A stretch of DNA of 64,000 nucleotides from Sphingobium sp. AS12 (GCF_019097845.1 NZ_JAHRGM010000024.1:372001-436000); one strand, 5' to 3'; positions 18,171-27,830 are shown, counted from the first letter of the stretch. Made by a program: numbers and translations. The notes: generated from the sequence alone by a model not told the origin.

Positions 18171-18359
18171 CCCCCTAACCCTCTCCCTTGAGGGAGAGGG
18201 TTGCGGAGACTTGGCTGCTTGCAGCCCTAGTCGCAGCTGGGAGAGGGTGTAGCGGCGTCAGAGGAGCGCGCACGCTCCGCGTCGAACCCCCTCTTCCAAC
18301 TTCGCCTAACCCGCTACCGGGTAAGGCTTCGTGTCCTTCTCCCCCAAGGGAGAAGGGTT
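18171..18359. repeat. Long palindromic intergenic repeat, family B, copy 1
   Basis: A 189-base element made of nested inverted repeats. It starts near CCCTCTCCCTTGAGGGAGAG, contains AGTCGCAGCTGGGAGAGGGT in the middle, and ends in CCTTCTCCCCCAAGGGAGAA. A second copy, about 70-80 percent alike by eye, is at 34641-34822. It fills the gap between the convergent dipeptidase and cysQ genes, and its last bases overlap the cysQ stop codon. Confidence 0.85.
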
Positions 18360-19113
18360 ATGCCGCCTGCACCTCCGCCACCAGAGCCAAGACCTGTTCC
18401 GCGTGCTCCTTACGGCAGATCAGCAGGTCAGGCATATAGACGTCGCGCTGGTTGTAGATCAGCGGGCTGCCGTCGATGCGGCTGGCGTGCAGGCCGTGGG
18501 CCAAGGCAACGGCGGCGGGGGCCATGCTGTCCCATTCATATTGGCCGCCCGAATGGAGGTAGATATCCGCCTGCCCCAGGATGATCGCCATGGCCTTCGC
18601 CCCGGCGCTGCCCATAGGCACCAGTTCCGCGCCCAGTTTCTCAGCCACTGCCACCGCTTCGGCGGCGGGGCGGGTGCGGCTGACGACCATGCGCAGCTGA
18701 TCGGGTGCGGGTGGCACGACGCGCGGCTGGTCGGTGCGGATGACGACGCCGCCATCCAGCCCCGGCAGCGCCACCGCGCCAATCGCCGCCTGCCCGTCGA
18801 TCGCCAGGCCGACATGCACCGCCCAGTCGGCGCGCGCTTCGCCATATTCGCGGGTGCCGTCGACCGGATCGACGATCCAGACCCGCGACTGGCTGAGCCG
18901 ATCCTCATTGTCCTTTTCCTCTTCGGACAGGAGGCCGTCCTCCGGCCGCACCTCGCGCAGGGCGTGGCACAGGAACTGGTTGGCGGTCTGGTCGCCCGCC
19001 TTACCCAGCGCCTTGGGACTGAACAGCCCTGATTCCCGAACGTCGAGCAGGATTTTTCCCGCAACCTCTGCCAAATGGGCCGCCAGCGCGGCGTCGGTCA
19101 TGCCGCCGCTCAT
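18358..19113 (-). CDS. cysQ: 3'(2'),5'-bisphosphate nucleotidase CysQ
   Basis: A 251-residue inositol-monophosphatase-like enzyme that removes the 3'-phosphate of adenosine 3',5'-bisphosphate (PAP), the by-product of PAPS use. [14 protein letters not shown] (about 78-91) is the metal-binding signature, LLSEEEKDN supplies the first metal-binding glutamates, and [14 protein letters not shown] is the second signature. Its start overlaps the cysNC stop (ATGA), so it is the third gene of a sulfate activation operon. The stop codon lies at the edge of an intergenic repeat. Confidence 0.93.
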   Translation of the reverse strand: MSGGMTDAALAAHLAEVAGKILLDVRESGLFSPKALGKAGDQTANQFLCHALREVRPEDGLLSEEEKDNEDRLSQSRVWIVDPVDGTREYGEARADWAVHVGLAIDGQAAIGAVALPGLDGGVVIRTDQPRVVPPAPDQLRMVVSRTRPAAEAVAVAEKLGAELVPMGSAGAKAMAIILGQADIYLHSGGQYEWDSMAPAAVALAHGLHASRIDGSPLIYNQRDVYMPDLLICRKEHAEQVLALVAEVQAA

Positions 19114-21026
19114 GGGATCAACCTCGCGACGATGGCGTCGGCGGCTTCATCGGCACTCATCGCCACGGTATCGACGCGGATTTCCGGGTCGAGCGGGGCT
19201 TCATAGGGGCTGTCGATGCCGGTGAAGTTTTTGAGCTGCCCCGACCGTGCCTTCTTGTAGAGTCCCTTGACGTCGCGCGCCTCGGCATCGGCAAGCGGCG
19301 TGTCGATATGCACCTCGATAAACTCGCCCGGCTGCATCATCTGCCGCACCATGTCGCGTTCCGAACGGAAGGGCGAGATGAAGGCGGTGATGACGATCAG
19401 CCCCGCATCAGTCATCAGCTTGGCGACTTCGCCCACCCGGCGGATATTTTCCACCCGGTCGGCATCGGTAAAGCCCAGATCCTTGTTCAGGCCATGGCGG
19501 ACATTGTCGCCGTCGAGCAGGAAGGTGTGACGGTTCATCCGCGCCAGCTTCTTCTCGACCAGATTGGCGATGGTCGATTTGCCCGCACCCGACAGCCCGG
19601 TGAACCACAGCACGGCTGGCTTCTGGTTCTTGAGACCCGCATGGAAATCGCGGCTGACGTCGGTGGCCTGCCAATGGACATTCTGCGCCCGGCGGAGCGA
19701 GAAGTGCAGCATCCCCGCCGCGACCGTGGCGTTACTGATCTTGTCGATCAGGATGAAGCCGCCCAGCGTCCGGTTCTGGGCATAGGGTTCGAACACGATC
19801 TGCTTGTCGGTGGACAGGTTGGCGACGCCGATGGCGTTGAGATCTAGCGTCTTGGCCGCCAGATGCTCCATCGTGTTGACGTTGACCTGATATTTGGGCT
19901 GCTGGATGGTCGCGGTGACCATCTGCGTGCCGATCTTGAGCCAGTAGGACCGGCTCGGCAGCATCTCCTCATCCGCCATCCACACGATGGTCGCCTCGAA
20001 CTGGTCGGCGGCCTGGGGCGGATTGTCGGCAAGGGCGATGACATCGCCCCGCGAACAGTCGATTTCATCGGCAAAACAGAGCGTAACCGACTGGCCAGCG
20101 ACCGCCTGATCCAGGTCGCCATCCATCGTGACGATGCGGCTGATGGTGGAGGTCTTGCCCGATGGCAGGACCCGGATGGCGTCGCCGGGCTTGACCGTGC
20201 CGGTGGCGATCAGGCCGGAAAAGCCGCGGAAATCGAGGTTCGGGCGGTTGACCCACTGCACCGGCATACGGAAGGGCTTGTCGGCATCGACCGCGCTGTT
20301 GACCTCGACCGTTTCGAGATGCTCGATCAGCGCCGGGCCGGCGTACCAGGGCGTGTTTTCCGACGGGCCGGTGATATTGTCGCCCTTGAACCCGGAAATC
20401 GGCATCGGTGTGAAGGCAGCGATGCCGATGCTGGCGGCGAACTCGGTATAGTCCGCGACGATCTTGTCGAAGATCGCCTGATCATAGCCGACCAGATCCA
20501 TCTTGTTGACGGCCAGCACGATGTTGCGGATGCCGATCAGATGGGCAAGATAGGAGTGACGACGGGTTTGCGTCAGGATGCCCTTGCGCGCGTCAATCAG
20601 GATGACGGCCAGATCCGCGGTGGACGCGCCGGTTACCATGTTGCGGGTATATTGTTCGTGGCCGGGCGTGTCGGCGACGATGAACTTGCGCTTTTCGGTG
20701 GCGAAGAAGCGATAAGCGACGTCGATCGTGATGCCCTGTTCCCGCTCGGCGGCAAGGCCATCGACGAGGAGCGCGAAGTCAATCTCCTGACCCTGCGTGC
20801 CGACGCGCTTAGAGTCGGCCTGCAAGGCTTCGAGCTGATCCTCGAAGATCATCTTGCTGTCATAGAGCAGGCGGCCGATCAGCGTCGACTTGCCGTCGTC
20901 CACCGACCCGCAGGTGATGAAGCGCAGCATCGTCTTGTGCTGATGCACGTCCAGATAGGCGTCGATATCCTCGGCAATGAGGGAATCGGTCTGATAGACT
21001 GAATCGTTGGTGATGATGTCCGACAT
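19110..21026 (-). CDS. cysN: Sulfate adenylyltransferase large subunit fused to APS kinase
   Basis: A 638-residue bifunctional protein (CysNC). The N-terminal part is the GTPase subunit of ATP sulfurylase: GSVDDGKST (40-48), the [12 protein letters not shown] switch block, and [10 protein letters not shown]-Tu-like beta-barrel domains follow. From about residue 474 the APS kinase domain begins with [12 protein letters not shown], then [16 protein letters not shown] and the [17 protein letters not shown] block. With CysD it turns sulfate into APS and then PAPS. Its ATG overlaps the cysD stop (TGATG). Fusion of this kind is common in Proteobacteria. Confidence 0.96.
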   Translation of the reverse strand: MSDIITNDSVYQTDSLIAEDIDAYLDVHQHKTMLRFITCGSVDDGKSTLIGRLLYDSKMIFEDQLEALQADSKRVGTQGQEIDFALLVDGLAAEREQGITIDVAYRFFATEKRKFIVADTPGHEQYTRNMVTGASTADLAVILIDARKGILTQTRRHSYLAHLIGIRNIVLAVNKMDLVGYDQAIFDKIVADYTEFAASIGIAAFTPMPISGFKGDNITGPSENTPWYAGPALIEHLETVEVNSAVDADKPFRMPVQWVNRPNLDFRGFSGLIATGTVKPGDAIRVLPSGKTSTISRIVTMDGDLDQAVAGQSVTLCFADEIDCSRGDVIALADNPPQAADQFEATIVWMADEEMLPSRSYWLKIGTQMVTATIQQPKYQVNVNTMEHLAAKTLDLNAIGVANLSTDKQIVFEPYAQNRTLGGFILIDKISNATVAAGMLHFSLRRAQNVHWQATDVSRDFHAGLKNQKPAVLWFTGLSGAGKSTIANLVEKKLARMNRHTFLLDGDNVRHGLNKDLGFTDADRVENIRRVGEVAKLMTDAGLIVITAFISPFRSERDMVRQMMQPGEFIEVHIDTPLADAEARDVKGLYKKARSGQLKNFTGIDSPYEAPLDPEIRVDTVAMSADEAADAIVARLIP

Positions 21027-21937
21027 CAGAAATACCCCTCCTGCTTCTTCTTCTCCATGCCAGCGCCGCCGGCATCCTTGTCGATCGCGCGGCCCTGCCG
21101 CTCCGACGTGGTGGTCAGCAGCATTTCCTGGATCACTTCAGGCAAGGTGGCAGCCTCGCTCTCCACCGCGCCGGTGAGCGGATAGCAGCCCAAAGTGCGG
21201 AAGCGGATCGAGCGTTCGACCGGCACTTCGCCCGGTTCGAGGGGGAAGCGGTCGTCATCGACCATCAGCAACATGCCGTCACGCTCCACCGTCGGGCGCT
21301 TGGCAGAAAAATAGAGCGGGACGATCGGGATGTCGTTCAGATGGATATATTGCCAGATGTCCAACTCGGTCCAGTTGGAGATGGGAAATATGCGGATGCT
21401 CTCGCCCTTGGCTTTGCGGGCGTTGTAGAGGTTCCACAGTTCCGGGCGCTGGTTCTTGGGGTCCCAGCCGTGGGAGGCGGTGCGGAAGGAGAAGATGCGC
21501 TCCTTGGCGCGGCTCTTTTCCTCGTCGCGGCGCGCGCCGCCAAAGGCTGCGTCGAAGCCGTAAAGGTTGAGCGCCTGCTTCAGCCCTTCGGTTTTCCACA
21601 TGTCGGTGTGCAGCGCGCCATGGTCGAACGGGTTGATGCCCCGGTCCTTGGCTTCCTGATTCTGATAGACCAGCAATTCCATGCCGCTTTCCTGCGCCAT
21701 CCGGTCGCGCAGCTTGTACATTTCCTGGAATTTCCAGGTCGTGTCGACATGCAGCAGCGGGAAGGGCGGCGGCGAAGGATAGAAGGCCTTGCGCGCCAGA
21801 TGCAGCATCACGGCTGAATCCTTGCCGACGGAATAGAGCATCACCGGCTTTTCTGCCTCCGACACCACTTCCCGCAGGATGTGGATGCTCTCGGCTTCGA
21901 GTCGCTCCAGATGGGTCAGGGTTTTTGCGTCTGCCAT
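21026..21937 (-). CDS. cysD: Sulfate adenylyltransferase small subunit
   Basis: A 303-residue member of the PP-loop ATP pyrophosphatase family, the catalytic subunit of ATP sulfurylase. [21 protein letters not shown] (33-53) holds the PP-loop. [36 protein letters not shown] and [20 protein letters not shown] blocks are all present. The ATG at 21937 is the first of the operon cysD-cysNC-cysQ. The 87-base divergent gap shared with the LuxR-type gene carries a perfect 16-base palindrome. Confidence 0.96.
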   Translation of the reverse strand: MADAKTLTHLERLEAESIHILREVVSEAEKPVMLYSVGKDSAVMLHLARKAFYPSPPPFPLLHVDTTWKFQEMYKLRDRMAQESGMELLVYQNQEAKDRGINPFDHGALHTDMWKTEGLKQALNLYGFDAAFGGARRDEEKSRAKERIFSFRTASHGWDPKNQRPELWNLYNARKAKGESIRIFPISNWTELDIWQYIHLNDIPIVPLYFSAKRPTVERDGMLLMVDDDRFPLEPGEVPVERSIRFRTLGCYPLTGAVESEAATLPEVIQEMLLTTTSERQGRAIDKDAGGAGMEKKKQEGYF

Positions 21938-21991
21938 GCGGTCCTCAGCTTGTTTGTACGTCTCTTATGGCAGCAAAGCCAATATACTGGA

Positions 21992-22007
21992 CCTCCCATA
22001 TGGGAGG
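21992..22007. promoter_or_regulatory. Perfect 16-base palindrome in cysD/luxR divergent region
   Basis: CCTCCCATATGGGAGG reads the same on both strands. It is 54 bases upstream of cysD and 17 bases upstream of the LuxR-type gene. Its right half also forms the strong purine-rich GGGAGG stretch before a nine-codon frame at 22012. It could be an operator for the adjacent regulator, a hairpin covering a ribosome binding site, or both. Function is inferred. Confidence 0.5.
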
Positions 22008-22011
22008 ATGT

Positions 22012-22038
22012 ATGAGCATCATTCATGCGGCTGGATGA
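22012..22038 (+). other. Possible eight-residue leader frame
   Basis: ATG at 22012, four bases after GGGAGGA, reads MSIIHAAG and stops at 22038, overlapping the start of the LuxR-type gene in another frame. The LuxR-type start at 22025 itself lacks a good ribosome binding site, so reinitiation or coupling is possible. This is a spacing argument only. Confidence 0.25.
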
Positions 22039-23113
22039 TGGCGGATTATTGGCGGCCCTGCATGAAGGGATGTTCCAGCAACCGCTGTGGCAGGACTTCC
22101 TGGAAAAGCTGCGGCTGCGCACTGACGCGGTCTATACCACGCTGGTTTTCCGCCCGGTCGATGAGGATGCGATCGTCGAGTTGCACGCCGGCCCGACGCC
22201 ACCGACCCATTTGCACAGTTTATTCGTCGAAAAATATGGGCGCGCCCCTTTCCCCTACCGCCATATGCGCGACGGGCGGGTCTATGCCCTCGCCGAACTG
22301 CTGGAAGAGAGCAATCCGGTCCACCGCGCCTTCAACAGCGAATTGCTGGTGCCGCAGGGGATCAGCGACATGCGCTCCATCCGCGTCACGGAACCCAGCG
22401 GAGTGGATGGCTGGCTGGCCTGCGCGGGCGGGCGGTCCATCGGGCCGGCGGTCAGCGCACTTCTGACCGCGCTGGCCCCGCATCTGCGCATCGCTCTCCG
22501 CGCCTTCGTCGCGCTGGAGCGGGAGAAATTGCGATCGACGCTGACGTCCGAAGCGTTCGGGCGGCTCAATTTCGGCTGGCTGACGCTCGACGCGCGCTGC
22601 CGCATCATCGACATGACCGCCCATGTCGAACAGCTGTTCCAGCGCACCAGCGTGCTGCGGCGCGGGCGCTACGACCGGCTGACCCCGGCATCGCCGCTGA
22701 TCGACCGGGAACTGACCGCGCTGGTGCGGCACATGGCCGACGATCCCGACAGCCGCCCGCGCGCCATTAACCTCAGCCGTGATCCATGGATGGACATATT
22801 GGTCGCGCCGATCCGGGGGCGGTCGGTGTCGGCGGGATCGACCCCGGTGGCGATCGCCTATTTGAGCGGCGACCGCTGGTCACAGGCGGACCGGTGCGAG
22901 CAATTGGTCGAACTGTTCGGCCTGTTGCCCAGCGAAGCGCGACTCGCCTGGGCGATCGCGCAGGGCATCCCGATCAGCGAGGCCGCCGCGAACTTGGGCA
23001 TCACGGTGGAAACCGCGCGCAATTACAGCAAGAAAATCTATGCCAAAACGGGTGCGCGGGGTCAGGCGGAACTGGTGCGGATCGTGCTGACCAGCGTGCT
23101 GGCGATTGCGTGA
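22025..23113 (+). CDS. LuxR-type transcriptional regulator
   Basis: A 362-residue protein with a C-terminal LuxR/GerE helix-turn-helix at about 300-358: LLPSEARLAWAIAQG, then ISEAAANLGITVETARNYSK, then IYAKTGARGQAELVR. The long N-terminal part (1-290) has no recognised ligand domain; the middle may be PAS-like (FGWLTLDARCRIIDMTAHVEQL). No luxI gene is nearby. The start at 22025 is the first in-frame ATG after a stop at 22013-22015. It is divergent from the sulfate activation operon, but a regulatory link is only a guess. Confidence 0.85.
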   Translation: MRLDDGGLLAALHEGMFQQPLWQDFLEKLRLRTDAVYTTLVFRPVDEDAIVELHAGPTPPTHLHSLFVEKYGRAPFPYRHMRDGRVYALAELLEESNPVHRAFNSELLVPQGISDMRSIRVTEPSGVDGWLACAGGRSIGPAVSALLTALAPHLRIALRAFVALEREKLRSTLTSEAFGRLNFGWLTLDARCRIIDMTAHVEQLFQRTSVLRRGRYDRLTPASPLIDRELTALVRHMADDPDSRPRAINLSRDPWMDILVAPIRGRSVSAGSTPVAIAYLSGDRWSQADRCEQLVELFGLLPSEARLAWAIAQGIPISEAAANLGITVETARNYSKKIYAKTGARGQAELVRIVLTSVLAIA

Positions 23114-23144
23114 GATGAGTAAAGCCCGATGACTACACCATGAT

Positions 23145-23211
23145 CCGTTCGTTTCGAGCGAAGTCGAGAAACCTGCACGCGACGTTTCTCGACTTCGCTC
23201 GAAACGAACGG
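23145..23211. repeat. Palindromic GTTCG/TCGAG repeat, copy 3 (perfect)
   Basis: Two exactly complementary 28-base arms (23145-23172, 23184-23211) with an 11-base loop, the same architecture as the copy at 8530. It lies between the convergent luxR-type and LD-carboxypeptidase genes. Confidence 0.95.
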
Positions 23212-23243
23212 TGACGGGGCTTCCACCCTCCAACGATCATGAC

Positions 23244-24269
23244 TCAGGCGACCCCCGCCTCCAGCAACCGGATCGTCCCCGCGCCCGCATCAATCTCCGC
23301 CCGCACGCCCACCGGCAGGCTATACTGGTTCGCCACATGGCCAAACAGCGCACCCTGAAAGGCCGGGACGCCCAGCGGTTCCAGATGCTGTTGCAGCACT
23401 TCGGACAAAGTGAAGCCGCCATAGGAGGGACCAGCGGCGGTGCAGCCGCTGCACTGGCCGAACACCACACCCGCCAGCTTCCCCAACACGCCGCCCAGCG
23501 CCAGCTGGGTCAGCATCCGGTCGATGCGATAGGGGGCTTCGTCAATATCCTCGATGAACAGGATCGCGCCGGTAAAGTCGGGTAGCCAGCCCGTCCCCAT
23601 CAGCGCCGCCAGCACGGTGAGGTTGCCGCCGAGCAGCCGCCCGCGCGCTACGCCGGGGCGGAAGGTGCGGATGCGGCCCGTGCGCTGGACCAGCCTGTCC
23701 TCCATACCCGGCGGATTGGCGAAGGTCGGGGTTTCCCCCTCGAACGCAACGGCGCGGAATGCATCCCAGGACAGCTGGCCCCAGCTGCTCGCGGCATTGG
23801 GACCATGGATGGTGGTGAAGCCCGCCTTCGCCGCGAAGGCCAGATGCAGCGCAGTAATATCGGAAAAGCCGACCAACAGCTTGGGGTTCGCCCGGATCGT
23901 AGCGAAATGGAGATAGGGCAAAAGCCGCGCGCAGCCCCAGCCGCCACGCACCGCGAACACGGCCTTCACCGCCGGATCGGCATACATCGCGTTGATGTCG
24001 GATGCCCGGTCCGCATCCTTGCCCGCCAGATAGCCATGGCGCTGCGCAAGATGGGGGGCGTCCTTGGGCTTCAGCCCCATGGCGAGCATGGTTTCGCGCA
24101 CCAGGTCCAGATCGAATCCGTCGTCGGTAAAACCAGCCGGTTCGATCAGCCCGACCGTGTCACCGGGACGCAGACGCGGCGGCTTTACGAGCTTCAAGGG
24201 CGCAACCGGGGGTGCCTTGGCCGCGACCAGCAATGCGCCCATCCCGGCCATCAATGCGCGGCGATCCAT
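23244..24269 (-). CDS. LD-carboxypeptidase (peptidase family S66)
   Basis: A 341-residue enzyme of the murein recycling family that removes the terminal D-Ala from muropeptide tetrapeptides. The nucleophile is in LLVGFSDITALH (S136), matching the GHSD site of E. coli LdcA. AVFAVRGGWGCARLLPYL is the upstream conserved block, and ILFIEDIDEAPYRIDRML carries the catalytic glutamate. MDRRALMAGMGALLVAA looks like a twin-arginine-type export signal, unlike cytoplasmic LdcA. The ATG at 24269 is used because the frame upstream is occupied by the cupin gene, whose stop is eight bases away. Confidence 0.9.
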   Translation of the reverse strand: MDRRALMAGMGALLVAAKAPPVAPLKLVKPPRLRPGDTVGLIEPAGFTDDGFDLDLVRETMLAMGLKPKDAPHLAQRHGYLAGKDADRASDINAMYADPAVKAVFAVRGGWGCARLLPYLHFATIRANPKLLVGFSDITALHLAFAAKAGFTTIHGPNAASSWGQLSWDAFRAVAFEGETPTFANPPGMEDRLVQRTGRIRTFRPGVARGRLLGGNLTVLAALMGTGWLPDFTGAILFIEDIDEAPYRIDRMLTQLALGGVLGKLAGVVFGQCSGCTAAGPSYGGFTLSEVLQQHLEPLGVPAFQGALFGHVANQYSLPVGVRAEIDAGAGTIRLLEAGVA

Positions 24270-24277
24270 GGCAATCG

Positions 24278-24721
24278 TCAAAAGCTGCTCCTGTCCTTGC
24301 GCCGATAGCCGCCAGCCGTCCACAACAGGTCTATGTCGGGATAATGGCAATCCCCCGTTGGCGGACGACCAAAGGCCAGAAACACGCAATCGCCATCGCT
24401 TTCGTTCAGCAGATGATGGCCGTTCGCTTCACCCTTGGGAAAGGCCGCCATATCGCCCGCACGCATGAGCGTGCGAGCGTCATCCTCGACCAGCACCGCC
24501 TCCCCCGCCAGCATGACGACAAACTCATCCTCATCCTCATGCCAGTGCCGCTGGGCGGATGCGCCGCCGGGTTTCAGCACGACATGGCTGACGCCAAAAT
24601 CGGTCAGGCCGTGGGGTGGTCCCAGTCGCCGCACCCATCGCTCCGCCACGGCCGCGTCATGGGGGGCGGGATAGCCGGTGCTGTTGGTCTGCACGATATG
24701 CTCTAGCGCGATCCGGGGCAT
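24278..24721 (-). CDS. Cupin domain protein
   Basis: A 147-residue single-cupin protein. SAQRHWHEDEDEFVVMLAGEAVL (about 54-76) is cupin motif 1 with the metal-binding histidines and glutamate, and DMAAFPKGEANGHHLLN is motif 2. Such proteins bind a metal and serve as isomerases, dioxygenases or small-molecule sensors; nothing here points to one activity. The ATG at 24721 has an excellent GGAGG five to nine bases upstream. It is transcribed just ahead of the LD-carboxypeptidase and divergent from dapE. Confidence 0.85.
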   Translation of the reverse strand: MPRIALEHIVQTNSTGYPAPHDAAVAERWVRRLGPPHGLTDFGVSHVVLKPGGASAQRHWHEDEDEFVVMLAGEAVLVEDDARTLMRAGDMAAFPKGEANGHHLLNESDGDCVFLAFGRPPTGDCHYPDIDLLWTAGGYRRKDRSSF

Positions 24722-24774
24722 GACCTGTCCTCCTGCTGCTGGCCAAGCGGTCCTCCATTCGCTAACGCCGGGGC

Positions 24775-25926
24775 ATGACCATGACCAGAGCCAATGATGA
24801 TGTGGTGGCGCTCGCGCAGCGCCTGCTCGCCTGCCCATCCGTAACCCCCGCGACCGGCGCGGTGTTTGCCGCGCTGGAGGATATGCTGCTGCCCCTGGGC
24901 TTTAGCGTGGACCGTTTCATCGCGGGCGAAGCGCCTGACGGGCCGGTCGAAAATCTGCTGGCCTGGCGCACTACCGGCGCGGGGCCGCATTTCGCCTTTG
25001 CCGGGCATCTGGACGTGGTGCCGCCCGGTCCCGGCTGGACCAGCGATCCTTTCGTGCCGGAAATTCGCGGCGACCTGCTCTACGGGCGCGGCGCGGTGGA
25101 CATGAAGGGATCGATCGCCGCCTTCGTAGCGGCGCTGGCCACCCTGCCCGACGATCTGCCCGGCACGATCAGCCTGATCATCACCGGGGACGAGGAAGGG
25201 CCAGCCGTCTATGGCACGCTGGCGCTGATGGAACGGATGGCGGCGCGCGAATTGCGCCCGGACCTGTGCGTCGTCGGCGAACCGACATCGTCGGCGCGGC
25301 TGGGCGATGTAGTGAAGATTGGGCGGCGCGGGTCGGTCAATATGTGGATCAACGTCGCAGGCACGCAGGGCCATGTCGCCTATCCGCATCTGGCCGACAA
25401 TCCCGTGCCTCGCCTTGTCCGCATCCTCGCGGCCATCGACGCGCTGATGCTGGACGAGGGGACCGACTGGTTCCAGCCCAGCAATATCGAGATAACCGAC
25501 ATGGAGGTCGGCAACCCGACCACCAATGTCATTCCGGGGGCAGCCAGCGCGCGCATCTCGATCCGCTTCAACGACCAGCATAGCGGTGCGGCGCTGGTCG
25601 AACGCATCAGCGCGATCGCGGCGACCGAAGGCGGCACGGTGATGGCCAAGATCAGCGGCGAACCCTTCCTGACTGCGCCCGGCACATTGTCCAGCTTGGT
25701 GTCGGACGCGATTCGACAGGTGACTGGCGTGGACGCGGAATTGTCCACCACCGGCGGCACGTCCGACGCCCGCTTCCTCTCGCGCCTGTGCCCGGTCGTG
25801 GAATTCGGCCTGAACAACGCGACCATGCACAAGCTGGACGAGGCCGTGGCGGTGCAGGATCTGCGCGATCTGGTGGAGATTTACCGGCTGATCGTGGAAC
25901 GGGCGTTGGGAAGGGTTGAGGGCTGA
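24775..25926 (+). CDS. dapE: Succinyl-diaminopimelate desuccinylase
   Basis: A 383-residue M20-family zinc hydrolase of lysine and diaminopimelate synthesis. FAGHLDVVPPG holds H78 and D80. YGRGAVDMKGS holds the bridging D109. ITGDEEGPA holds E140 and E141, the general base and a zinc ligand. GRRGSVNMWINVAGTQGHVAYPHLADNP is the DapE dimerisation block, and STTGGTSDARF is the DapE-specific C-terminal motif. Either ATG at 24775 or 24781 may be used. Confidence 0.95.
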   Translation: MTMTRANDDVVALAQRLLACPSVTPATGAVFAALEDMLLPLGFSVDRFIAGEAPDGPVENLLAWRTTGAGPHFAFAGHLDVVPPGPGWTSDPFVPEIRGDLLYGRGAVDMKGSIAAFVAALATLPDDLPGTISLIITGDEEGPAVYGTLALMERMAARELRPDLCVVGEPTSSARLGDVVKIGRRGSVNMWINVAGTQGHVAYPHLADNPVPRLVRILAAIDALMLDEGTDWFQPSNIEITDMEVGNPTTNVIPGAASARISIRFNDQHSGAALVERISAIAATEGGTVMAKISGEPFLTAPGTLSSLVSDAIRQVTGVDAELSTTGGTSDARFLSRLCPVVEFGLNNATMHKLDEAVAVQDLRDLVEIYRLIVERALGRVEG

Positions 25927-25951
25927 GGCTCAACGCGCCATGACTCTACTC

Positions 25952-26018
25952 CCGTTCGCTTTGAGCGAAGTCGAGAAACTGTAGCGCACGGTTTCTCGAC
26001 TTCGCTCGAAACGAACGG
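25952..26018. repeat. Palindromic GTTCG/TCGAG repeat, copy 4
   Basis: 28-base arms (25952-25979, 25991-26018) with a few mismatches near the middle of the left arm and an 11-base loop. It lies between the convergent dapE and GGDEF-EAL genes, the third convergent junction in the window to carry this element. Confidence 0.92.
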
Positions 26019-26053
26019 AGGCTGGGCGCTGCAACCCAAAACCATCCTGCTCG

Positions 26054-27739
26054 TTAACCTGCCCCACGCTCCAGCGCAGCAGGCTGCGCCGTATAACGGC
26101 TCAGATAATCCTCTTCGCCCGTCGGCATCGCCAGATGATAGCCCTGAAACAGGGTGCAGCCGATGACGCGCAGCATGTCCATTTGCGCCTGGTTCTCAAT
26201 GCCTTCGACAACCACTTCCATCCCCAGCCCCTGGATGAGGCCGACGACGGCGGAGCAGATGGTGCGCGCTTCGGCGGATGTTGCGATGTCGCGGACCAGG
26301 CTGCGGTCGATCTTGACCCGGTCGACCGGCAATTCCTTCAGCCGCGACAGATTGGAATAGCCGGTGCCGAAATCGTCAATGGCGATGCGCACGCCATCGC
26401 GGCGCAGTGCGGCGAGCTGGTCCAGCACGCGCAGTTCCATCTCCATCGCCAGCGATTCGGTGATTTCCAGCTCCAGCATCCCATCTGGCACATGATGCGT
26501 GGCGATGGCGTGGCGCAGGCGCAGAAAGAAATCGGCCTGCCCCAGTTCGCGGGTCGAGATATTGACGGCGATCCGCTGATGGATGCCTGCGCGGGACCAG
26601 CGGGCAGCGGTTTCGCACACCCGGTTCATCACCCAGTCGCCCAACGCGACGATCGCGCCGCTTTCCTCCGCCACCGGCACGAAGGCGCCGGGCATGACGA
26701 TATTGCGTTCGGGATGCGCCCAGCGCACCAAGGCTTCGGCAGTGACGGCGCGATCGGTCAGGACGTCGATCTGCGGCTGGAACTCCAGCAGAAATTCGTC
26801 GCGTTCCAGCGCCAGCAGCAGGTCGCGCTCCAGATCGGCGCGATCGGATGCCTCCAGCGCCAGCGCATCGCTATACATTTCCGCACGGCCACGCCCCTCA
26901 TGCTTGGCATGATACATGGCGATGTCGGCGGCGCGCAGCAGGGTAGACAGCGTGTCGCCATGGTCGGGATAGCAGGCGATGCCGATGGATGCGCCGAGAT
27001 CAACATGCTGGCTGCCAAGGTCGAACCGTTCGCTCAGCGCGAACTGGATGGCGCGGGCGATCCGCGCGGCGGCGTTGTGGCCCGACAAGGTAGGGAAGAA
27101 CATCGTGAATTCGTCACCGGCGAGGCGACCGATGACCGCGTCGCCCATCCCCGCGCCGATCTGCGCCATCACCACTTCGCGCAGGCGGCCCGCAACGCGC
27201 GCGAGCAACTGGTCGCCAGCGGCATGGCCCAGCGTGTCGTTGACGCTTTTGAACCCGTCGAGATCGATGAAGAACAGGGCGGCCATGCCCCCCTCCTCGC
27301 GCTCGGCAAGCTGGCGTTCGACCTGGCGGCAGAAACTGGTGCGGTTGGCAAGCCCCGTCACCTGATCGAACAGGGCAAGCGCCTGGACATGGTCGAGATT
27401 GGTGCGGACCTGGCTGAACAGGCTTTCGAGCGCGACCGACAGATCGGGCAGTTCCAGCCCGATTTCGCGTGGCACGCGCGACTGGAGATCGCCATGGGCG
27501 GCGGCAAGCAGGCGCTCGGTGGCGGCGTCGATCGCGGTGGCAGTCGTGGCAATGGTGCGGCTGGCGGACGCCCAGCTCATCGTGCCGCAAAGAATCGCGA
27601 TGATCAGCGCGCGGCCAATCTGGACGATGTCGTCCTGCGCGCCCGGCGTGTAACCCAGCACCAGCGACAGAATGAACACCAGCGCCCCTGCGGCGCAGGC
27701 AAAGGCAGCAGCGCGGCTTTTCAACGTAACGCCGTGCAT
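26054..27739 (-). CDS. Membrane GGDEF-EAL c-di-GMP signalling protein
   Basis: A 561-residue protein. Two hydrophobic segments (about 8-30 and 42-60) anchor it, followed by a HAMP-like stretch (61-117). The GGDEF domain has FFIDLDGFKSVNDTLGHAAGD and the variant motif RLAGDEF (205-211), with Ala for the first Gly; no RxxD inhibitory site is seen. The EAL domain has EALVRWAHPE, NISTRELG, LELEITES, IDDFGTGYSNLSRL and VVEGIEN, so the phosphodiesterase residues look present. Net activity cannot be decided. It is the second hybrid protein of this type in the window and lacks the PAS region of the first. Confidence 0.92.
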   Translation of the reverse strand: MHGVTLKSRAAAFACAAGALVFILSLVLGYTPGAQDDIVQIGRALIIAILCGTMSWASASRTIATTATAIDAATERLLAAAHGDLQSRVPREIGLELPDLSVALESLFSQVRTNLDHVQALALFDQVTGLANRTSFCRQVERQLAEREEGGMAALFFIDLDGFKSVNDTLGHAAGDQLLARVAGRLREVVMAQIGAGMGDAVIGRLAGDEFTMFFPTLSGHNAAARIARAIQFALSERFDLGSQHVDLGASIGIACYPDHGDTLSTLLRAADIAMYHAKHEGRGRAEMYSDALALEASDRADLERDLLLALERDEFLLEFQPQIDVLTDRAVTAEALVRWAHPERNIVMPGAFVPVAEESGAIVALGDWVMNRVCETAARWSRAGIHQRIAVNISTRELGQADFFLRLRHAIATHHVPDGMLELEITESLAMEMELRVLDQLAALRRDGVRIAIDDFGTGYSNLSRLKELPVDRVKIDRSLVRDIATSAEARTICSAVVGLIQGLGMEVVVEGIENQAQMDMLRVIGCTLFQGYHLAMPTGEEDYLSRYTAQPAALERGAG

Positions 27740-27773
27740 CTGCCTCCTTACCCCCGCAAGCGACCCCGAAAGA

Positions 27774-27785
27774 GGATCATGATCC
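27774..27785. promoter_or_regulatory. 12-base palindrome upstream of GGDEF-EAL gene
   Basis: GGATCATGATCC is a perfect palindrome 35 bases upstream of the minus-strand GGDEF-EAL start, a plausible operator position. No matching regulator was recognised, and a chance match is possible. Confidence 0.25.
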
Positions 27786-27830
27786 GCCGGATATGAAGGA
27801 CAGTGGTTAAGAAAAGATCAGCGAAAGCCG

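Noticed and set aside
22008-22466. ATG at 22008 in another frame before the LuxR-type gene
   Set aside because: The frame gives a Cys/Trp/Arg-rich protein without family features, while the 22025 frame ends in a clear LuxR helix-turn-helix.
22025-23113. Quorum-sensing LuxR receptor
   Set aside because: There is no luxI neighbour and the N-terminal region does not show the acyl-homoserine-lactone-binding residues; only the DNA-binding domain is shared.
26135-27796. A 553-codon plus-strand frame
   Set aside because: Antisense to the second GGDEF-EAL gene.
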